Assembly: GCA_900550065.1 (NCBI GenBank)
Contig: URQR01000002.1
Coordinates: forward strand, 1 to 33,285
Reading direction: 5' to 3'
DNA length: 33,285 nt
Source: an uncultured Eubacteriales bacterium
GTDB lineage: Bacteria; Bacillota; Clostridia; UBA1381; UMGS1253
Below are positions 17,011-26,130 of the stretch, piece after piece; the first letter of the stretch is position 1; each line of letters opens with the position of its first letter. Below the pieces are notes generated by a model. That model ran no database searches. It saw only the letters and a list, made by a program, of their open reading frames with translations, and had not been told where the DNA came from. The translations under genes were made by a program, and so were the position numbers.

Positions 17011-17943
17011 TTGGAGTTTTTGCATATTCCTGTGATGCTAAAGGAATGTATCACGTATTTAAAAATAAAGCCTGACGGGATTTATGTAGACGGCACGCTC
17101 GGTGGCGCGGGGCACAGCAGTGTGATTGCGTCAAAGCTGGACGGCGGCAGACTGATTGGAATCGACCAGGATGCGGACGCGATTCGCGCGGCGGGCGAGA
17201 AGCTTGCGCCATACGGTGAGACAGTTACCATTGTAAAAAACAATTTTAAAAATATAGATGCAGTATTAGATGGATTAGGAATTGATAAAATTGACGGCGC
17301 GCTCCTCGATTTGGGCGTTTCGTCGCACCAGCTCGACGAAGCGGAGCGTGGCTTTAGCTATATGGCGGACGCGCCGCTTGATATGCGGATGAACCGGGAG
17401 GAGACGCTGAGTGCGTATGACATTGTCAATGGTTATACAGAACAGCAGATAGCAGATATTATTTTCCGCTACGGCGAGGAACGGTGGGCGAAGCGTATTG
17501 CACAGTTCATCTGCAAAGCGCGGACGGAAAAGCCGGTTGAAACTACGCTGCAGCTTGTGTCAATTATAAAGGCAGCGATTCCGAAGGGGGCGCGGCTGGA
17601 GGGCGGCAACCCGGCGAAACGGACGTTTCAGGCGATTCGTATTGAGGTAAACGGTGAGCTGGCAATTCTGCGCGGCGCGGTGGACGCGTTTGCAGAACAC
17701 TTAAAGCCCGGCGGGCGGCTCGCGGTGATTACGTTCCACTCTTTAGAGGACCGCATCGTAAAAGAGGCCTTTGCAGATTTAGCAAAGGGATGCACATGTC
17801 CGAAGGAGTTTCCGGTTTGCGTGTGCGGCGGCGCGGCAAAGGTCAAAGTGCTGACCAGAAAGCCGATAACCGCGTCGCAGAGCGAGCTGGAGCAGAATTC
17901 ACGTTCAAAAAGCGCAAAGTTGCGCGTGATTGAAAAATTGTAA
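17011..17943 (+). CDS. rsmH: 16S rRNA m4C1402 methyltransferase RsmH
   Basis: Methylates N4 of C1402 in 16S rRNA. The product shows HIPVMLKECI, YVDGTLGGAGHSS (SAM binding), GIDQDADA, DGALLDLGVSSHQLD, ERGFSY and PLDMRMN, then a C-terminal KVLTRKPI. TTG at 17011 is preferred: it gives MEFLHIPVML, the common family start, with AGGCGG at 16997-17002 eight bases upstream. GTG at 17002 is the alternative, adding three residues. 310 residues is the normal length. Confidence 0.94.
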   Translation: MEFLHIPVMLKECITYLKIKPDGIYVDGTLGGAGHSSVIASKLDGGRLIGIDQDADAIRAAGEKLAPYGETVTIVKNNFKNIDAVLDGLGIDKIDGALLDLGVSSHQLDEAERGFSYMADAPLDMRMNREETLSAYDIVNGYTEQQIADIIFRYGEERWAKRIAQFICKARTEKPVETTLQLVSIIKAAIPKGARLEGGNPAKRTFQAIRIEVNGELAILRGAVDAFAEHLKPGGRLAVITFHSLEDRIVKEAFADLAKGCTCPKEFPVCVCGGAAKVKVLTRKPITASQSELEQNSRSKSAKLRVIEKL

Positions 17944-17981
17944 AAAACATTGGGGATAAAACTTTGTAGGGGGTAAGAGCA

Positions 17982-18476
17982 GTGCGTACAAATGGGAACC
18001 TTGCGCTGAAGCCGGCGTACCGTCCGGAGTATCAGCCGACACAGGCTAATTTGAAGAAAAAGGCTGCAGTGAAGCAGGAATCGACGAAAGCGAAGGCAAA
18101 GACGGTCAACATTGCAGTTGCAGTTTTCTATATCGTAATTATATTTGCGATTGCGTTCTGTTTGGTCAGCCGCGAAGTGAGCCTTTATGAAAAGAGCAGC
18201 GAGGTTAGCCGTTTAGAGAGCCGCCTTGAACAGGCGCAGACGGATGCAAAGCAGGCGAAAATTGCCGCGGAGAGCGCGATTGACTTAAAAAAGATTGAGG
18301 AAGTAGCAACGACAAAGTTTGGGATGAGCAGACCTGAGAAAAACCAGACGGCCTATATCAACATTCAGCAGGGCGATTATGTGGAAAAGTCGGCAAAGAA
18401 AGACGTAGGGCTCGAAATTCAGCAGAATATTCAAAATGGGCTGAAAAATCTTTTTGGTATATTTGGCGTACAGTAA
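17982..18476 (+). CDS. ftsL: Cell division protein FtsL-like
   Basis: A 164-residue bitopic protein: a basic cytoplasmic N-terminus of about 45 residues (KKKAAVKQESTKAKAKT), one membrane helix (about 47-67, IAVAVFYIVIIFAIAFCLV) and an extracellular coiled coil (LYEKSSEVSRLESRLEQA...) with the IEEVATTKFGMSRPEKNQ segment typical of FtsL/septum formation initiator proteins. FtsL joins DivIC/FtsB at the division site. GTG 17982 follows AGGGGGT. The identity rests on topology, motif and position between rsmH and the PBP gene. Confidence 0.85.
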   Translation: MRTNGNLALKPAYRPEYQPTQANLKKKAAVKQESTKAKAKTVNIAVAVFYIVIIFAIAFCLVSREVSLYEKSSEVSRLESRLEQAQTDAKQAKIAAESAIDLKKIEEVATTKFGMSRPEKNQTAYINIQQGDYVEKSAKKDVGLEIQQNIQNGLKNLFGIFGVQ

Positions 18477-18524
18477 GCTTATACATGATAGTAGAAAATA
18501 ATCGATAGGATAAGAGGCAACTTT

Positions 18525-18620
18525 ATGAAAGTGAGGCTTGAACATTTTGCCTCGCTTTTCGTTTTTATCGGTTCATATAGGCACAGGGCGGCAAGGGCCG
18601 CAGGCGATGGAGGGATGTAA
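18525..18620 (+). CDS. Possible 31-codon leader ORF before the PBP gene
   Basis: ATG 18525 opens a frame (MKVRLEHFASLFVFIGS...) that closes with TAA at 18618-18620, immediately before the GTG of the PBP gene. A weak AGAGG lies upstream. The frame spans the stem-loop at 18529-18557. It may be chance; no homologue is recognised. Confidence 0.2.
   Translation: MKVRLEHFASLFVFIGSYRHRAARAAGDGGM
18529..18566 (+). terminator. Terminator-like stem-loop between ftsL and the PBP gene
   Basis: AAGTGAGGC (18529-18537) pairs with GCCTCGCTT (18549-18557), nine pairs with one G-T, then TTCGTTTTT. Inside the dcw cluster it could attenuate expression of the PBP and Mur genes downstream. Confidence 0.45.
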
Positions 18621-20822
18621 GTGGAAGCTCCGAAACGGAAGGTCAAAAAACGTATTTTGTACTTTATGCTGGCTTTTTGCGTCGCTTTTGTGGCGCTGGC
18701 AGGGCGGGTTGCATGGCTGCAAACGGTTGACGGTGCATTTTTAAAAAAGGCGGCAACGCAGCAGCAGACGCGCGACAATATTATTACAAGTAAGCGCGGT
18801 ACGATTTACGATAGGAATAACAAAGAGCTCGCGGTGAGCGCGTCGGTCGAGATGGTGACGGTGTCCCCGAACGAGATAAAAAAAGCGGGCGGCAGCGAGC
18901 TGGTGGCGAAAAAACTCGCCGAAATTTTGTCGCTGAGCTATGACGATGTGTATAAAAAGGTGACGAAGAACTCGGCCTATGAGATTATAAAACGTAAGGT
19001 GGAGGCCGAGCAGACGGACCAAATCCGCGCGCTGAAGGCGGATAAGGAAACGAAGGAGGCCTTTGCGGGCGTTGGGCTCGAGGAGGATACGAAGCGTTAC
19101 TACCCGAACGGCAGCTTCGCGTCGCATATTTTGGGCTTTACCGGAACGGACAATCAGGGCTTATACGGGATAGAGAAGGCATATGACGACGAGCTGTCCG
19201 GTGTGTCCGGGCGCGTAATTTCCGTCAAAAATGCAGTTGGCGTTGACATGCCTTATAAATATGAGCAAAAATTTGACTCACAGGATGGGCTCAATGTTGT
19301 ACTGACGATTGACGAAACGATTCAGCATTTTGCAGAAAAGCATTTGGAACAGGCGTGTGAGGAAAACAAGCCGGCACAGGGCGCATTTGCGCTCGTGGTC
19401 GCACCCAAAACCGGGGAAGTGCTCGCTATGGCGACAAACCCGAACTTCGATTTAAACCAGCCGTTTGAAATTACGAATCAGGAGACGCTCGACGCGATTG
19501 CAGCCCTGCCGCAGGAGCAGCAGAGCAAAGCTAAGAGCGAAGCGCTCATGAAGCTGTGGAAAAACAAGGCGGTTACCGACGCATATGAGCCGGGCTCCGT
19601 GTTCAAGATATTGACCTATGCGATGGCGCTGGAAGAAGGCGTTGCGCAGCTGAGCGACACGTTTACCTGTACGGGCGGCACGAAGGTTGGCCCACATACG
19701 ATTCATTGCTGGAAGACGGCGGGCCACGGGCATGAAACGCTCAAGGAAGGGCTGCAAAATTCATGCAACCCTGTGTTGATGGAGCTTGGGCGCAGGCTCG
19801 GGGTCGATAATTTTTGCAAGTACTTCCGTGCGTTCGGTATGGATATGAGAACCGGGTTTGACATTGTAGGCGAAAGCCAGGGCGTATTTTTTAAGCAGAG
19901 CGCTATGCATGAGGTCGAGCTTGCGACAAGCTCGTTCGGACAGGGGTTTCAGGTTACGCCTTTGCAGCTTGCGGCGGCAATTTCCGGTATTGTCAACGGC
20001 GGAAACCTTGTTCGCCCGCACATTGTAAAAGCACTGACGGATGAAAACGGCACGGTCGTAAAAAATTATGAGCCGGAGGTCGTACGCCGCATTGTTTCGG
20101 AGGAAACGTCGGCGACGATGCGCGACTTTATTGAAAACGTTGTTACAAACGGTACCGGTAAGGGCGCGAAGATTGAGGGCTATCGCATTGGCGGTAAAAC
20201 GGGTACATCCGAAAAGCAGCCGCGCGGAAACGGAAAATATATTGCATCGTTTGTCGGCATTGCGCCGATGGACGACCCGGAGCTGTTGTGTATCGTTGCA
20301 ATCGACGAGCCGACGGGCAGCATGTATCAGGGCAGCCAGATTGCCGCGCCGGTCGTTCGGAATATTTTAGAGGATACGCTCCGGTATATGGGCGTTGAAA
20401 AGCAGTTAGAGGGCGACGAGCTGACGGCAATGCAGTCGAACGTGCCGGAGGTACGCGGCCTTGCGCTCGCAGACGCGAAGCAGCAGCTTACGGACGAAGG
20501 CTTTGCCGTAAAGGTGGTCGGTGAAGGCGAAGAAGTGCAGCAGCAGCTTCCGAAGCCGGGTGCGAGCCTGTCAAAGGGGTCGACGGTAATTCTCTATACC
20601 GTCACGTCGGAGGTCGCAAAGGTGAAAGTGCCCGATGTAACGGGTATGAGTCTCTCGCAGGCGACGAAGGCAATTGAGTCGGCGGGCTTAAACATCGAGG
20701 TGTTGGGCGGCGCGGACGATTCGGGTAAATCGCCCGCAAGTAAGCAGGATCCGCCGGCCGGGACGGAGGTTAACCCGGCGACGACGGTACGGGTAGAGTT
20801 TGTATTCATGGACGGCGACTAA
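18621..20822 (+). CDS. Class B penicillin-binding protein (transpeptidase) with two PASTA domains
   Basis: Septal cell wall transpeptidase of the FtsI/PBP2x/SpoVD group. The 733 residues contain a membrane anchor (about 12-32), a dimerisation domain with RGTIYDRNNKELA, and the transpeptidase with SVFK (Ser at about 326), SCN (about 381-383) and KTG (about 526-528). Two PASTA repeats follow (about 608-665 and 668-731). Two PASTA repeats resemble PBP2x/PbpB more than SpoVD, but only one such gene sits between ftsL and murE here, so vegetative and sporulation roles cannot be separated. GTG 18621 follows GGAGGG. Confidence 0.93.
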   Translation: MEAPKRKVKKRILYFMLAFCVAFVALAGRVAWLQTVDGAFLKKAATQQQTRDNIITSKRGTIYDRNNKELAVSASVEMVTVSPNEIKKAGGSELVAKKLAEILSLSYDDVYKKVTKNSAYEIIKRKVEAEQTDQIRALKADKETKEAFAGVGLEEDTKRYYPNGSFASHILGFTGTDNQGLYGIEKAYDDELSGVSGRVISVKNAVGVDMPYKYEQKFDSQDGLNVVLTIDETIQHFAEKHLEQACEENKPAQGAFALVVAPKTGEVLAMATNPNFDLNQPFEITNQETLDAIAALPQEQQSKAKSEALMKLWKNKAVTDAYEPGSVFKILTYAMALEEGVAQLSDTFTCTGGTKVGPHTIHCWKTAGHGHETLKEGLQNSCNPVLMELGRRLGVDNFCKYFRAFGMDMRTGFDIVGESQGVFFKQSAMHEVELATSSFGQGFQVTPLQLAAAISGIVNGGNLVRPHIVKALTDENGTVVKNYEPEVVRRIVSEETSATMRDFIENVVTNGTGKGAKIEGYRIGGKTGTSEKQPRGNGKYIASFVGIAPMDDPELLCIVAIDEPTGSMYQGSQIAAPVVRNILEDTLRYMGVEKQLEGDELTAMQSNVPEVRGLALADAKQQLTDEGFAVKVVGEGEEVQQQLPKPGASLSKGSTVILYTVTSEVAKVKVPDVTGMSLSQATKAIESAGLNIEVLGGADDSGKSPASKQDPPAGTEVNPATTVRVEFVFMDGD

Positions 20823-20878
20823 ACCGAAGGTTTGTAAGAGTATATAAAAAGCCGCTTTGGCGGATGGGAGTGGAATGC

Positions 20879-22342
20879 ATGAAACTGCGGAAACTGATGG
20901 AGGGGCTGCGCGTGATCGGCAGTAATCAGGCGCTTGATACAGAAGTGAGCGGGATTGCCTATGATTCGCGCGCGGTAAAGCCGGGCGACGTGTTTGTCTG
21001 CATCAAGGGCTATCAGACCGACGGGCATAAATACGCGGCGGATGCGGCGGCGAAGGGTGCGGCGGCGATTGTCGCCTGTGACACGCTCAATATGTCGGGT
21101 GTAGCTGTGCTCTATACGCCGGATACACGGCTTGCGCTTGCACAGATGTCAAAGACGTTTTTCGGCGATCCGCTTAAAAATATTAAATTGATTGGTATCA
21201 CGGGAACGAACGGGAAAACGACTGTGACCTATCTAATCAAGGCGATTTTAGAGGCTGCTGGTAAGACGGTCGGCCTGATTGGAACGAACCAGAACATGAT
21301 TGGCGAAACGGTGCTCCCCACGGAGCGCACAACGCCGGAGTCGTTCGAGCTGTACCAAATATTCCGCCAAATGGCGGATGCGGGCGCGGAGTATGTCGTG
21401 ATGGAGGTGTCGAGCCATGCGCTCGAACTGCACCGCGTCGGCGGATGTGAATTTGCGGTTGCCGCGTTTACGAATTTAACGCAGGACCATCTCGATTTTC
21501 ACGGTACAATGGAGAATTATTTCGCGGCGAAACGTAAGCTGTTCGACCTATGTGAAAACGCGGTTGTCAACATCGATGACGCATACGGTGTGCGCATTGC
21601 GAAGGAGTGCCGGTGCAATCTGCTGACCTATGCGGCCGGAAAGACGGCCTCCCTACAGGCGTCCAACATTGCGGTGACGGCGAAGGGGGTGTCGTACGGA
21701 CTCGAATATGAAGGGCAGATGTACGACGCGCGTGTTGGTATTCCCGGTAAATTTTCAGTTTATAATTCTCTTGCGGCGCTCGGCTGTGCGCTCGCGCTTG
21801 GGTTTGATATTGAGCTTTGCCTTGACGCGCTTGGAAAGGCGCACGGCGTAAAGGGGCGCGCGGAGGTCGTGCCGACGGACACGGATTACACGGTCTTAAT
21901 TGATTATGCGCACACGCCGGATGGGCTTGAAAATATTATTTCAACAGTCAACGCATTTAAGACAGCGCGTGTGATTACGGTGTTTGGCTGCGGCGGTGAC
22001 CGCGACCGGACAAAACGCCCGCTTATGGGCGCGGCGGCCGGACGGCTGTCGGACTTTTTGGTCGTTACGTCCGACAATCCGCGCACAGAAGACCCCGAAA
22101 AGATTATAGACGACATTATGCCCGGCGTGCTGGAGTCGGCCTGCCCCTATGTGCGGATTGAAAACCGCCGGGAGGCGATTGCTTACGCGCTGTCGCACGC
22201 ACAGGCGGACGACGTGATTATTCTTGCCGGCAAAGGGCATGAGACGTATCAGATTTTAAAGGACGGCACGATTCACTTTGACGAACGCGAAGTCGTGGCC
22301 GGACTTTTGGAGGCACAGGAGAAGGAACATGGAGAAGCTTAG
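20879..22342 (+). CDS. murE: UDP-MurNAc-tripeptide synthetase, meso-diaminopimelate-adding type
   Basis: Adds the third amino acid to the peptidoglycan precursor. The 487-residue product has AYDSRAVKPGDVFV (UMP site), ITGTNGKTTVTYL (ATP P-loop), LTQDHLDFHGTMENY, the carbamoylated lysine region and VTSDNPRTEDP. The DNPR tetrad is the mark of meso-diaminopimelate rather than lysine specificity, which predicts the cell wall type. ATG 20879 is chosen: GGGAG lies eight bases before it, and the ATG at 20864 adds only five unconserved residues. A short AAACC-gaa-GGTTT palindrome lies at the preceding stop codon (20821-20833). Confidence 0.95.
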   Translation: MKLRKLMEGLRVIGSNQALDTEVSGIAYDSRAVKPGDVFVCIKGYQTDGHKYAADAAAKGAAAIVACDTLNMSGVAVLYTPDTRLALAQMSKTFFGDPLKNIKLIGITGTNGKTTVTYLIKAILEAAGKTVGLIGTNQNMIGETVLPTERTTPESFELYQIFRQMADAGAEYVVMEVSSHALELHRVGGCEFAVAAFTNLTQDHLDFHGTMENYFAAKRKLFDLCENAVVNIDDAYGVRIAKECRCNLLTYAAGKTASLQASNIAVTAKGVSYGLEYEGQMYDARVGIPGKFSVYNSLAALGCALALGFDIELCLDALGKAHGVKGRAEVVPTDTDYTVLIDYAHTPDGLENIISTVNAFKTARVITVFGCGGDRDRTKRPLMGAAAGRLSDFLVVTSDNPRTEDPEKIIDDIMPGVLESACPYVRIENRREAIAYALSHAQADDVIILAGKGHETYQILKDGTIHFDEREVVAGLLEAQEKEHGEA

Positions 22343-23702
22343 CATCAAGGAGGTCGCGGCGGCGTGCGGCGGTACGCTGCTATGGGGCGACGAGAATACA
22401 ATTATTGAGGGCGTGACGACGGACAGCCGCAAAAGCGGCGAAAATCTGCTTTTTATTCCGCTTGCGGGGCCGACATTTGACGGACACGCGTTTATCCGCG
22501 CAGCGTTTGACACGGGCGCGGTTGCCGCGCTGACGCACAAGGATACGGAGCCGTTTTTCGACGGCACGCTGATTCGCGTTGCGGACACGAAGCAGGCGCT
22601 TGCCGACCTTGCGCGGTATTATTTGCGTAGGTTTGATATCCCTGTTGTGGCGGTCACCGGCTCTGTTGGCAAAACGACGACAAAGGATATGGTTGCGGCG
22701 GCGCTGGCGGAAAAGTACCGCGTATTAAAGACACAGGGCAATTATAACAACGACATTGGACTGCCGCTGACGGTGTTTGGGCTTGATCGCGAGCACGAGA
22801 TTGCTGTGCTGGAAATGGGGATGAACCATTTTGGTGAAATCCGCCATCTTGCGTCGATTGCGCACCCAGACAGCGCGCTGATTACTAATATTGGTATGGC
22901 GCATATCGAAAACCTTGGCTCACAGGAAGGAATACTGCAGGCAAAATTAGAAATTACGGAGTATTTCGGGGAAGAAAATACGCTGTTTTTCAACAGCGAC
23001 GACGCGTTTTTGTCCACGGTGAAAGCGGATCGCTACCAAACCGTCCGGTTTGGTATTCATGATACGGCGTGCGCCTATCGCGCAGAGCACATCGAGCACG
23101 GCGCGGGCTATGTCGCCTTCGACGTGGTGTATGAGGGCGGCGTGCAGGCCGTACGGGTGAATCTGCCCGGAATGCATAATATTTACAATGCACTTGCGGC
23201 ATTTGCGGTTGCAAAGCAGTACGGTGTTTCCGACGCGGAGATTGCCGCGGGGCTGGCGGCCTTTACGCCGTCAAAAATGCGGATGGATATCCGCGCAGTT
23301 GGGCCGGTTACGCTGATTAACGATTGCTATAATGCCTCGCCCGACTCGGTGCGTGCCGCGCTTGCGGTGCTAAAGGGCACGGAGGCAAAGCGCAGGGTGG
23401 CAATTTTAGGCGATATTTTAGAAATGGGTGCTTTTGGCCCGGCAGCGCACGAGGCGCTCGGCAAACAGGCGGCGCAGTGCGCCGATGTACTGCTTACGAC
23501 GGGCAAGGACGCAAAGTTTTTGCACAGCGGCGCAGCAGCGGCGGGGATGTCGGAGGAAAACGCACGTCATTTTGCAAGCAATAAAGAAATTGTGGCCGCG
23601 CTCGGTTCGGTTTTACAGCCGGGTGACGCAGTTTTGGTGAAAGCGTCGCGCGGGATGCAGTTTGAGCAGATTGTAGTGGGGCTTGAGAAATTGTTTTTGT
23701 AA
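22329..23702 (+). CDS. murF: UDP-MurNAc-tripeptide-D-alanyl-D-alanine ligase
   Basis: Adds D-Ala-D-Ala to finish the UDP-MurNAc-pentapeptide. The 457-residue product shows TTDSRKSGENLLFIPL, VTGSVGKTTTKDMVA (P-loop), LEMGMNHFGEI and INDCYNASPDSVRAAL, all MurF marks. ATG 22329 lies within the end of murE (14-base overlap) after GGAGAAGG; the in-frame extension back to 22278 is not conserved. Translational coupling to murE is likely. Confidence 0.95.
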   Translation: MEKLSIKEVAAACGGTLLWGDENTIIEGVTTDSRKSGENLLFIPLAGPTFDGHAFIRAAFDTGAVAALTHKDTEPFFDGTLIRVADTKQALADLARYYLRRFDIPVVAVTGSVGKTTTKDMVAAALAEKYRVLKTQGNYNNDIGLPLTVFGLDREHEIAVLEMGMNHFGEIRHLASIAHPDSALITNIGMAHIENLGSQEGILQAKLEITEYFGEENTLFFNSDDAFLSTVKADRYQTVRFGIHDTACAYRAEHIEHGAGYVAFDVVYEGGVQAVRVNLPGMHNIYNALAAFAVAKQYGVSDAEIAAGLAAFTPSKMRMDIRAVGPVTLINDCYNASPDSVRAALAVLKGTEAKRRVAILGDILEMGAFGPAAHEALGKQAAQCADVLLTTGKDAKFLHSGAAAAGMSEENARHFASNKEIVAALGSVLQPGDAVLVKASRGMQFEQIVVGLEKLFL

Positions 23703-23731
23703 AAACAAGTAAAACGCGGAGGGGTTAGACA

Positions 23732-24721
23732 ATGGGGGAGCAGTTACAGCAATTGGCGGTGCCGTACTTGATTACGTTCGGAATTGCGCTGTTGGTGAGC
23801 GTGTTGGTTGGGCCGGTTCTGATACCGTTTTTGCATAAGCTCAAATTCGGGCAGGAAATCCGTGAGGAGGGGCCGAGCTGGCACAAAAAGAAGTCCGGCA
23901 CGCCGACGATGGGCGGGTTTATCTTTATCGCGGGCGTGCTCGCGGCGACGCTTTTCATGGCGCGTGATACATCGACGCTGATTGTGCTGATTTGTGCGGT
24001 CGGCTTTGGACTGATTGGTTTTATTGACGACTTTATCAAGGTAATTTTGAAGCGCAATCTTGGCTTAACGGCGCTGCAAAAGCTGGCGCTGCAAATCGCG
24101 CTGGCGGTCGCGTTTGTGATAACGCTAAACGCGCTTGGCCTGCTACATACGGATATTATCCTTCCGTTTGTAAAAGAGCCGGTTAATCTCGGCTGGTTTT
24201 ATGTTGCGTTTGCCGTGTTTATCATGGTCGGATTTGTTAATGCGGTCAATTTGACCGATGGTCTCGACGGGCTGGCGACAAGCGTGACGGCGGTTGTGTC
24301 ACTGTTTTTTGCGGCTGTGTCGCTGCTGGCGGGCAACAACAGCCTTGCTGTGTTTTTAGTTGCACTGACGGGCGGCTGTCTTGGCTTTTTACTCTTTAAC
24401 CACTACCCGGCAAAGGTCTTTATGGGCGACACGGGCTCGCTGTTTTTGGGCGGCGCAGTATCCGCCGCAGCAATTGTGCTGAAGATGCCGCTTATTTTAG
24501 TAATTGTGGGGATTATTTACGTTGTTGAGGCGCTTTCTGTAATGTTGCAGGTCGCGTCCTTTAAGCTGACGGGGAAGCGAATTTTTAAGATGAGCCCAAT
24601 CCACCACCACTTCGAGATGTGCGGGTGGCGCGAGGTCAAAATCGTTTCGGTGTTTTGCGCTGTTACGGTTGTTTTTTGTGTAATCGGCTACTTTGCTGCT
24701 GCACCTTATCTGGCAGTTTAA
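23732..24721 (+). CDS. mraY: Phospho-MurNAc-pentapeptide transferase
   Basis: Transfers phospho-MurNAc-pentapeptide to undecaprenyl phosphate, giving lipid I. The 329-residue product is very hydrophobic with about ten membrane helices and has GTPTMGGFIF, the aspartate pair FIDDFIK, NAVNLTDGLDGLA, FMGDTGSLFLGG and MSPIHHHFE, covering the magnesium and substrate sites. The length is normal. The 71-bp gap to ftsW follows, where murD would usually be. Confidence 0.96.
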   Translation: MGEQLQQLAVPYLITFGIALLVSVLVGPVLIPFLHKLKFGQEIREEGPSWHKKKSGTPTMGGFIFIAGVLAATLFMARDTSTLIVLICAVGFGLIGFIDDFIKVILKRNLGLTALQKLALQIALAVAFVITLNALGLLHTDIILPFVKEPVNLGWFYVAFAVFIMVGFVNAVNLTDGLDGLATSVTAVVSLFFAAVSLLAGNNSLAVFLVALTGGCLGFLLFNHYPAKVFMGDTGSLFLGGAVSAAAIVLKMPLILVIVGIIYVVEALSVMLQVASFKLTGKRIFKMSPIHHHFEMCGWREVKIVSVFCAVTVVFCVIGYFAAAPYLAV

Positions 24722-24792
24722 GATAGGGCGGACGCAGCTTTACATAGGGCTACTATAGAATAAGTGGCAAAACCACCGCAGGAGGGAAACGT

Positions 24793-26115
24793 ATGGCACA
24801 GGTTCGGAAAACTGTCCGCAAACAGGCGCGCACACGCACACAACCAATAAAAAAGCGCACGCAGGCGCCGCGGACGGCAAAACAGAAACCTCCGATAAAA
24901 AAGCAGATACAAAAAAGCAGTCCGGCAAAGGTGAAGCGGGAGCGCATGGCAAGACCAAAGGGCGGTCTGCGCTGGACGCGGGCAGGCGCGCGCGGGCTTG
25001 ACCGAATGCTGCTGCTTGATATCATAATTTTAGTTGTGTTTGGAGTGATTATGGTTTTTTCGGCGAGCGCCCCGGCGGCGAGCGCGTATCAGGATAACCC
25101 GTATTACTATATTATCCGGCAGGCAATTTTTGCCGCGCTGGGGTTTGCGGCGATGTGGGTGCTTTCGTACTTTGACTATCATAACTTCGAAAAATTTGCG
25201 TTTTTAATCTTGGCGGGCAGTTTTTTACTGTTGTTCGCGGTGTACATTCCCGGAATCGGTCAGGTGCGTAATAATGCCCGGCGCTGGATTAATATCGGAA
25301 TCAGCACCTTACAGCCGTCCGAGGTCGTAAAGATTGCAATTATTATTTACTTTTCTTATAGCTTATCCTTGATTAAAGATAAAATCAAGGAGTTTCGCGG
25401 CGGACTATTACGCTACCTCGTTATTCTGGGGCTATTTTCAATCGTTTTGCTCAAAGAGCCGCACTTGAGCGCGACGCTCGTTATCTGCGCGGTCGGCTGT
25501 GTCCTGCTTTTGATTGCGGGGGCAAAGCTTTCGCACGTTATTGCGCTCGGCGCGTGTGCGCTGCCGCTCTTGGCCTTTATGATTTATAAACAGCCGTATC
25601 AGCTTGAGCGTGTTACGACGTTTTTAAACCCCTTTGCCGACAAGTCGGACGCGGGCTTTCAGGTCGTTAACTCGCTTTACGCGATTGGCTCGGGCGGAAT
25701 ATTCGGACTTGGTCTCGGCATGAGCCGGCAGAAATTTTTGTATCTGCCGGAGCCGCAGAACGACTTTATCTTTGCAATCATCTGTGAGGAGCTGGGCTGG
25801 TTTGGCGCGGCGCTCGTGTTGATTTTGTTTGGGATTTTAATCTGGAAGGGATACCGCATCGCGCAGGAGGCGCCCGACATGTTCGGCACGCTTTTGGCCG
25901 CAGGTATTACGAGCCTTGTCGCGCTTCAGGTAGCGATTAATGTCGCAGTGGTAACGTCGTCCGTGCCGGTTACCGGTATGGCGCTGCCATTTTTTAGCTA
26001 CGGCGGCACGTCGCTCTTTATTTTGCTCAGTTGTATGGGGATTTTGCTCAACATATCCCGCCAGACAATGACGACAATTCGGCCGCCGGAAAGCGGCATA
26101 AGCAAAAAATTGTAG
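24793..26115 (+). CDS. ftsW: FtsW/SpoVE-type peptidoglycan glycosyltransferase with long basic N-terminus
   Basis: SEDS-family polymerase of lipid II working with a class B PBP. The last 370 or so of its 440 residues form about ten membrane helices with PSEVVKIAIIIYFSYSL, LKEPHLSATLVI, NSLYAIGSGGIFGLGLG and PLPEPQ-like LPEPQNDFIFAIICEELG, then PFFSYGGTS. The first 70 residues are an unusual Lys/Arg/Gln/Pro-rich cytoplasmic tail. ATG 24793 follows AGGAGGG. FtsW and SpoVE cannot be told apart by sequence alone here. Confidence 0.92.
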   Translation: MAQVRKTVRKQARTRTQPIKKRTQAPRTAKQKPPIKKQIQKSSPAKVKRERMARPKGGLRWTRAGARGLDRMLLLDIIILVVFGVIMVFSASAPAASAYQDNPYYYIIRQAIFAALGFAAMWVLSYFDYHNFEKFAFLILAGSFLLLFAVYIPGIGQVRNNARRWINIGISTLQPSEVVKIAIIIYFSYSLSLIKDKIKEFRGGLLRYLVILGLFSIVLLKEPHLSATLVICAVGCVLLLIAGAKLSHVIALGACALPLLAFMIYKQPYQLERVTTFLNPFADKSDAGFQVVNSLYAIGSGGIFGLGLGMSRQKFLYLPEPQNDFIFAIICEELGWFGAALVLILFGILIWKGYRIAQEAPDMFGTLLAAGITSLVALQVAINVAVVTSSVPVTGMALPFFSYGGTSLFILLSCMGILLNISRQTMTTIRPPESGISKKL

Positions 26116-26130
26116 GAACGGTGGTGCAGT

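Noticed and set aside
18479..18778. Minus-strand frame in the ftsL-PBP gap
   Set aside because: It runs into the antisense of the PBP membrane anchor, has no ribosome binding site and no motif.
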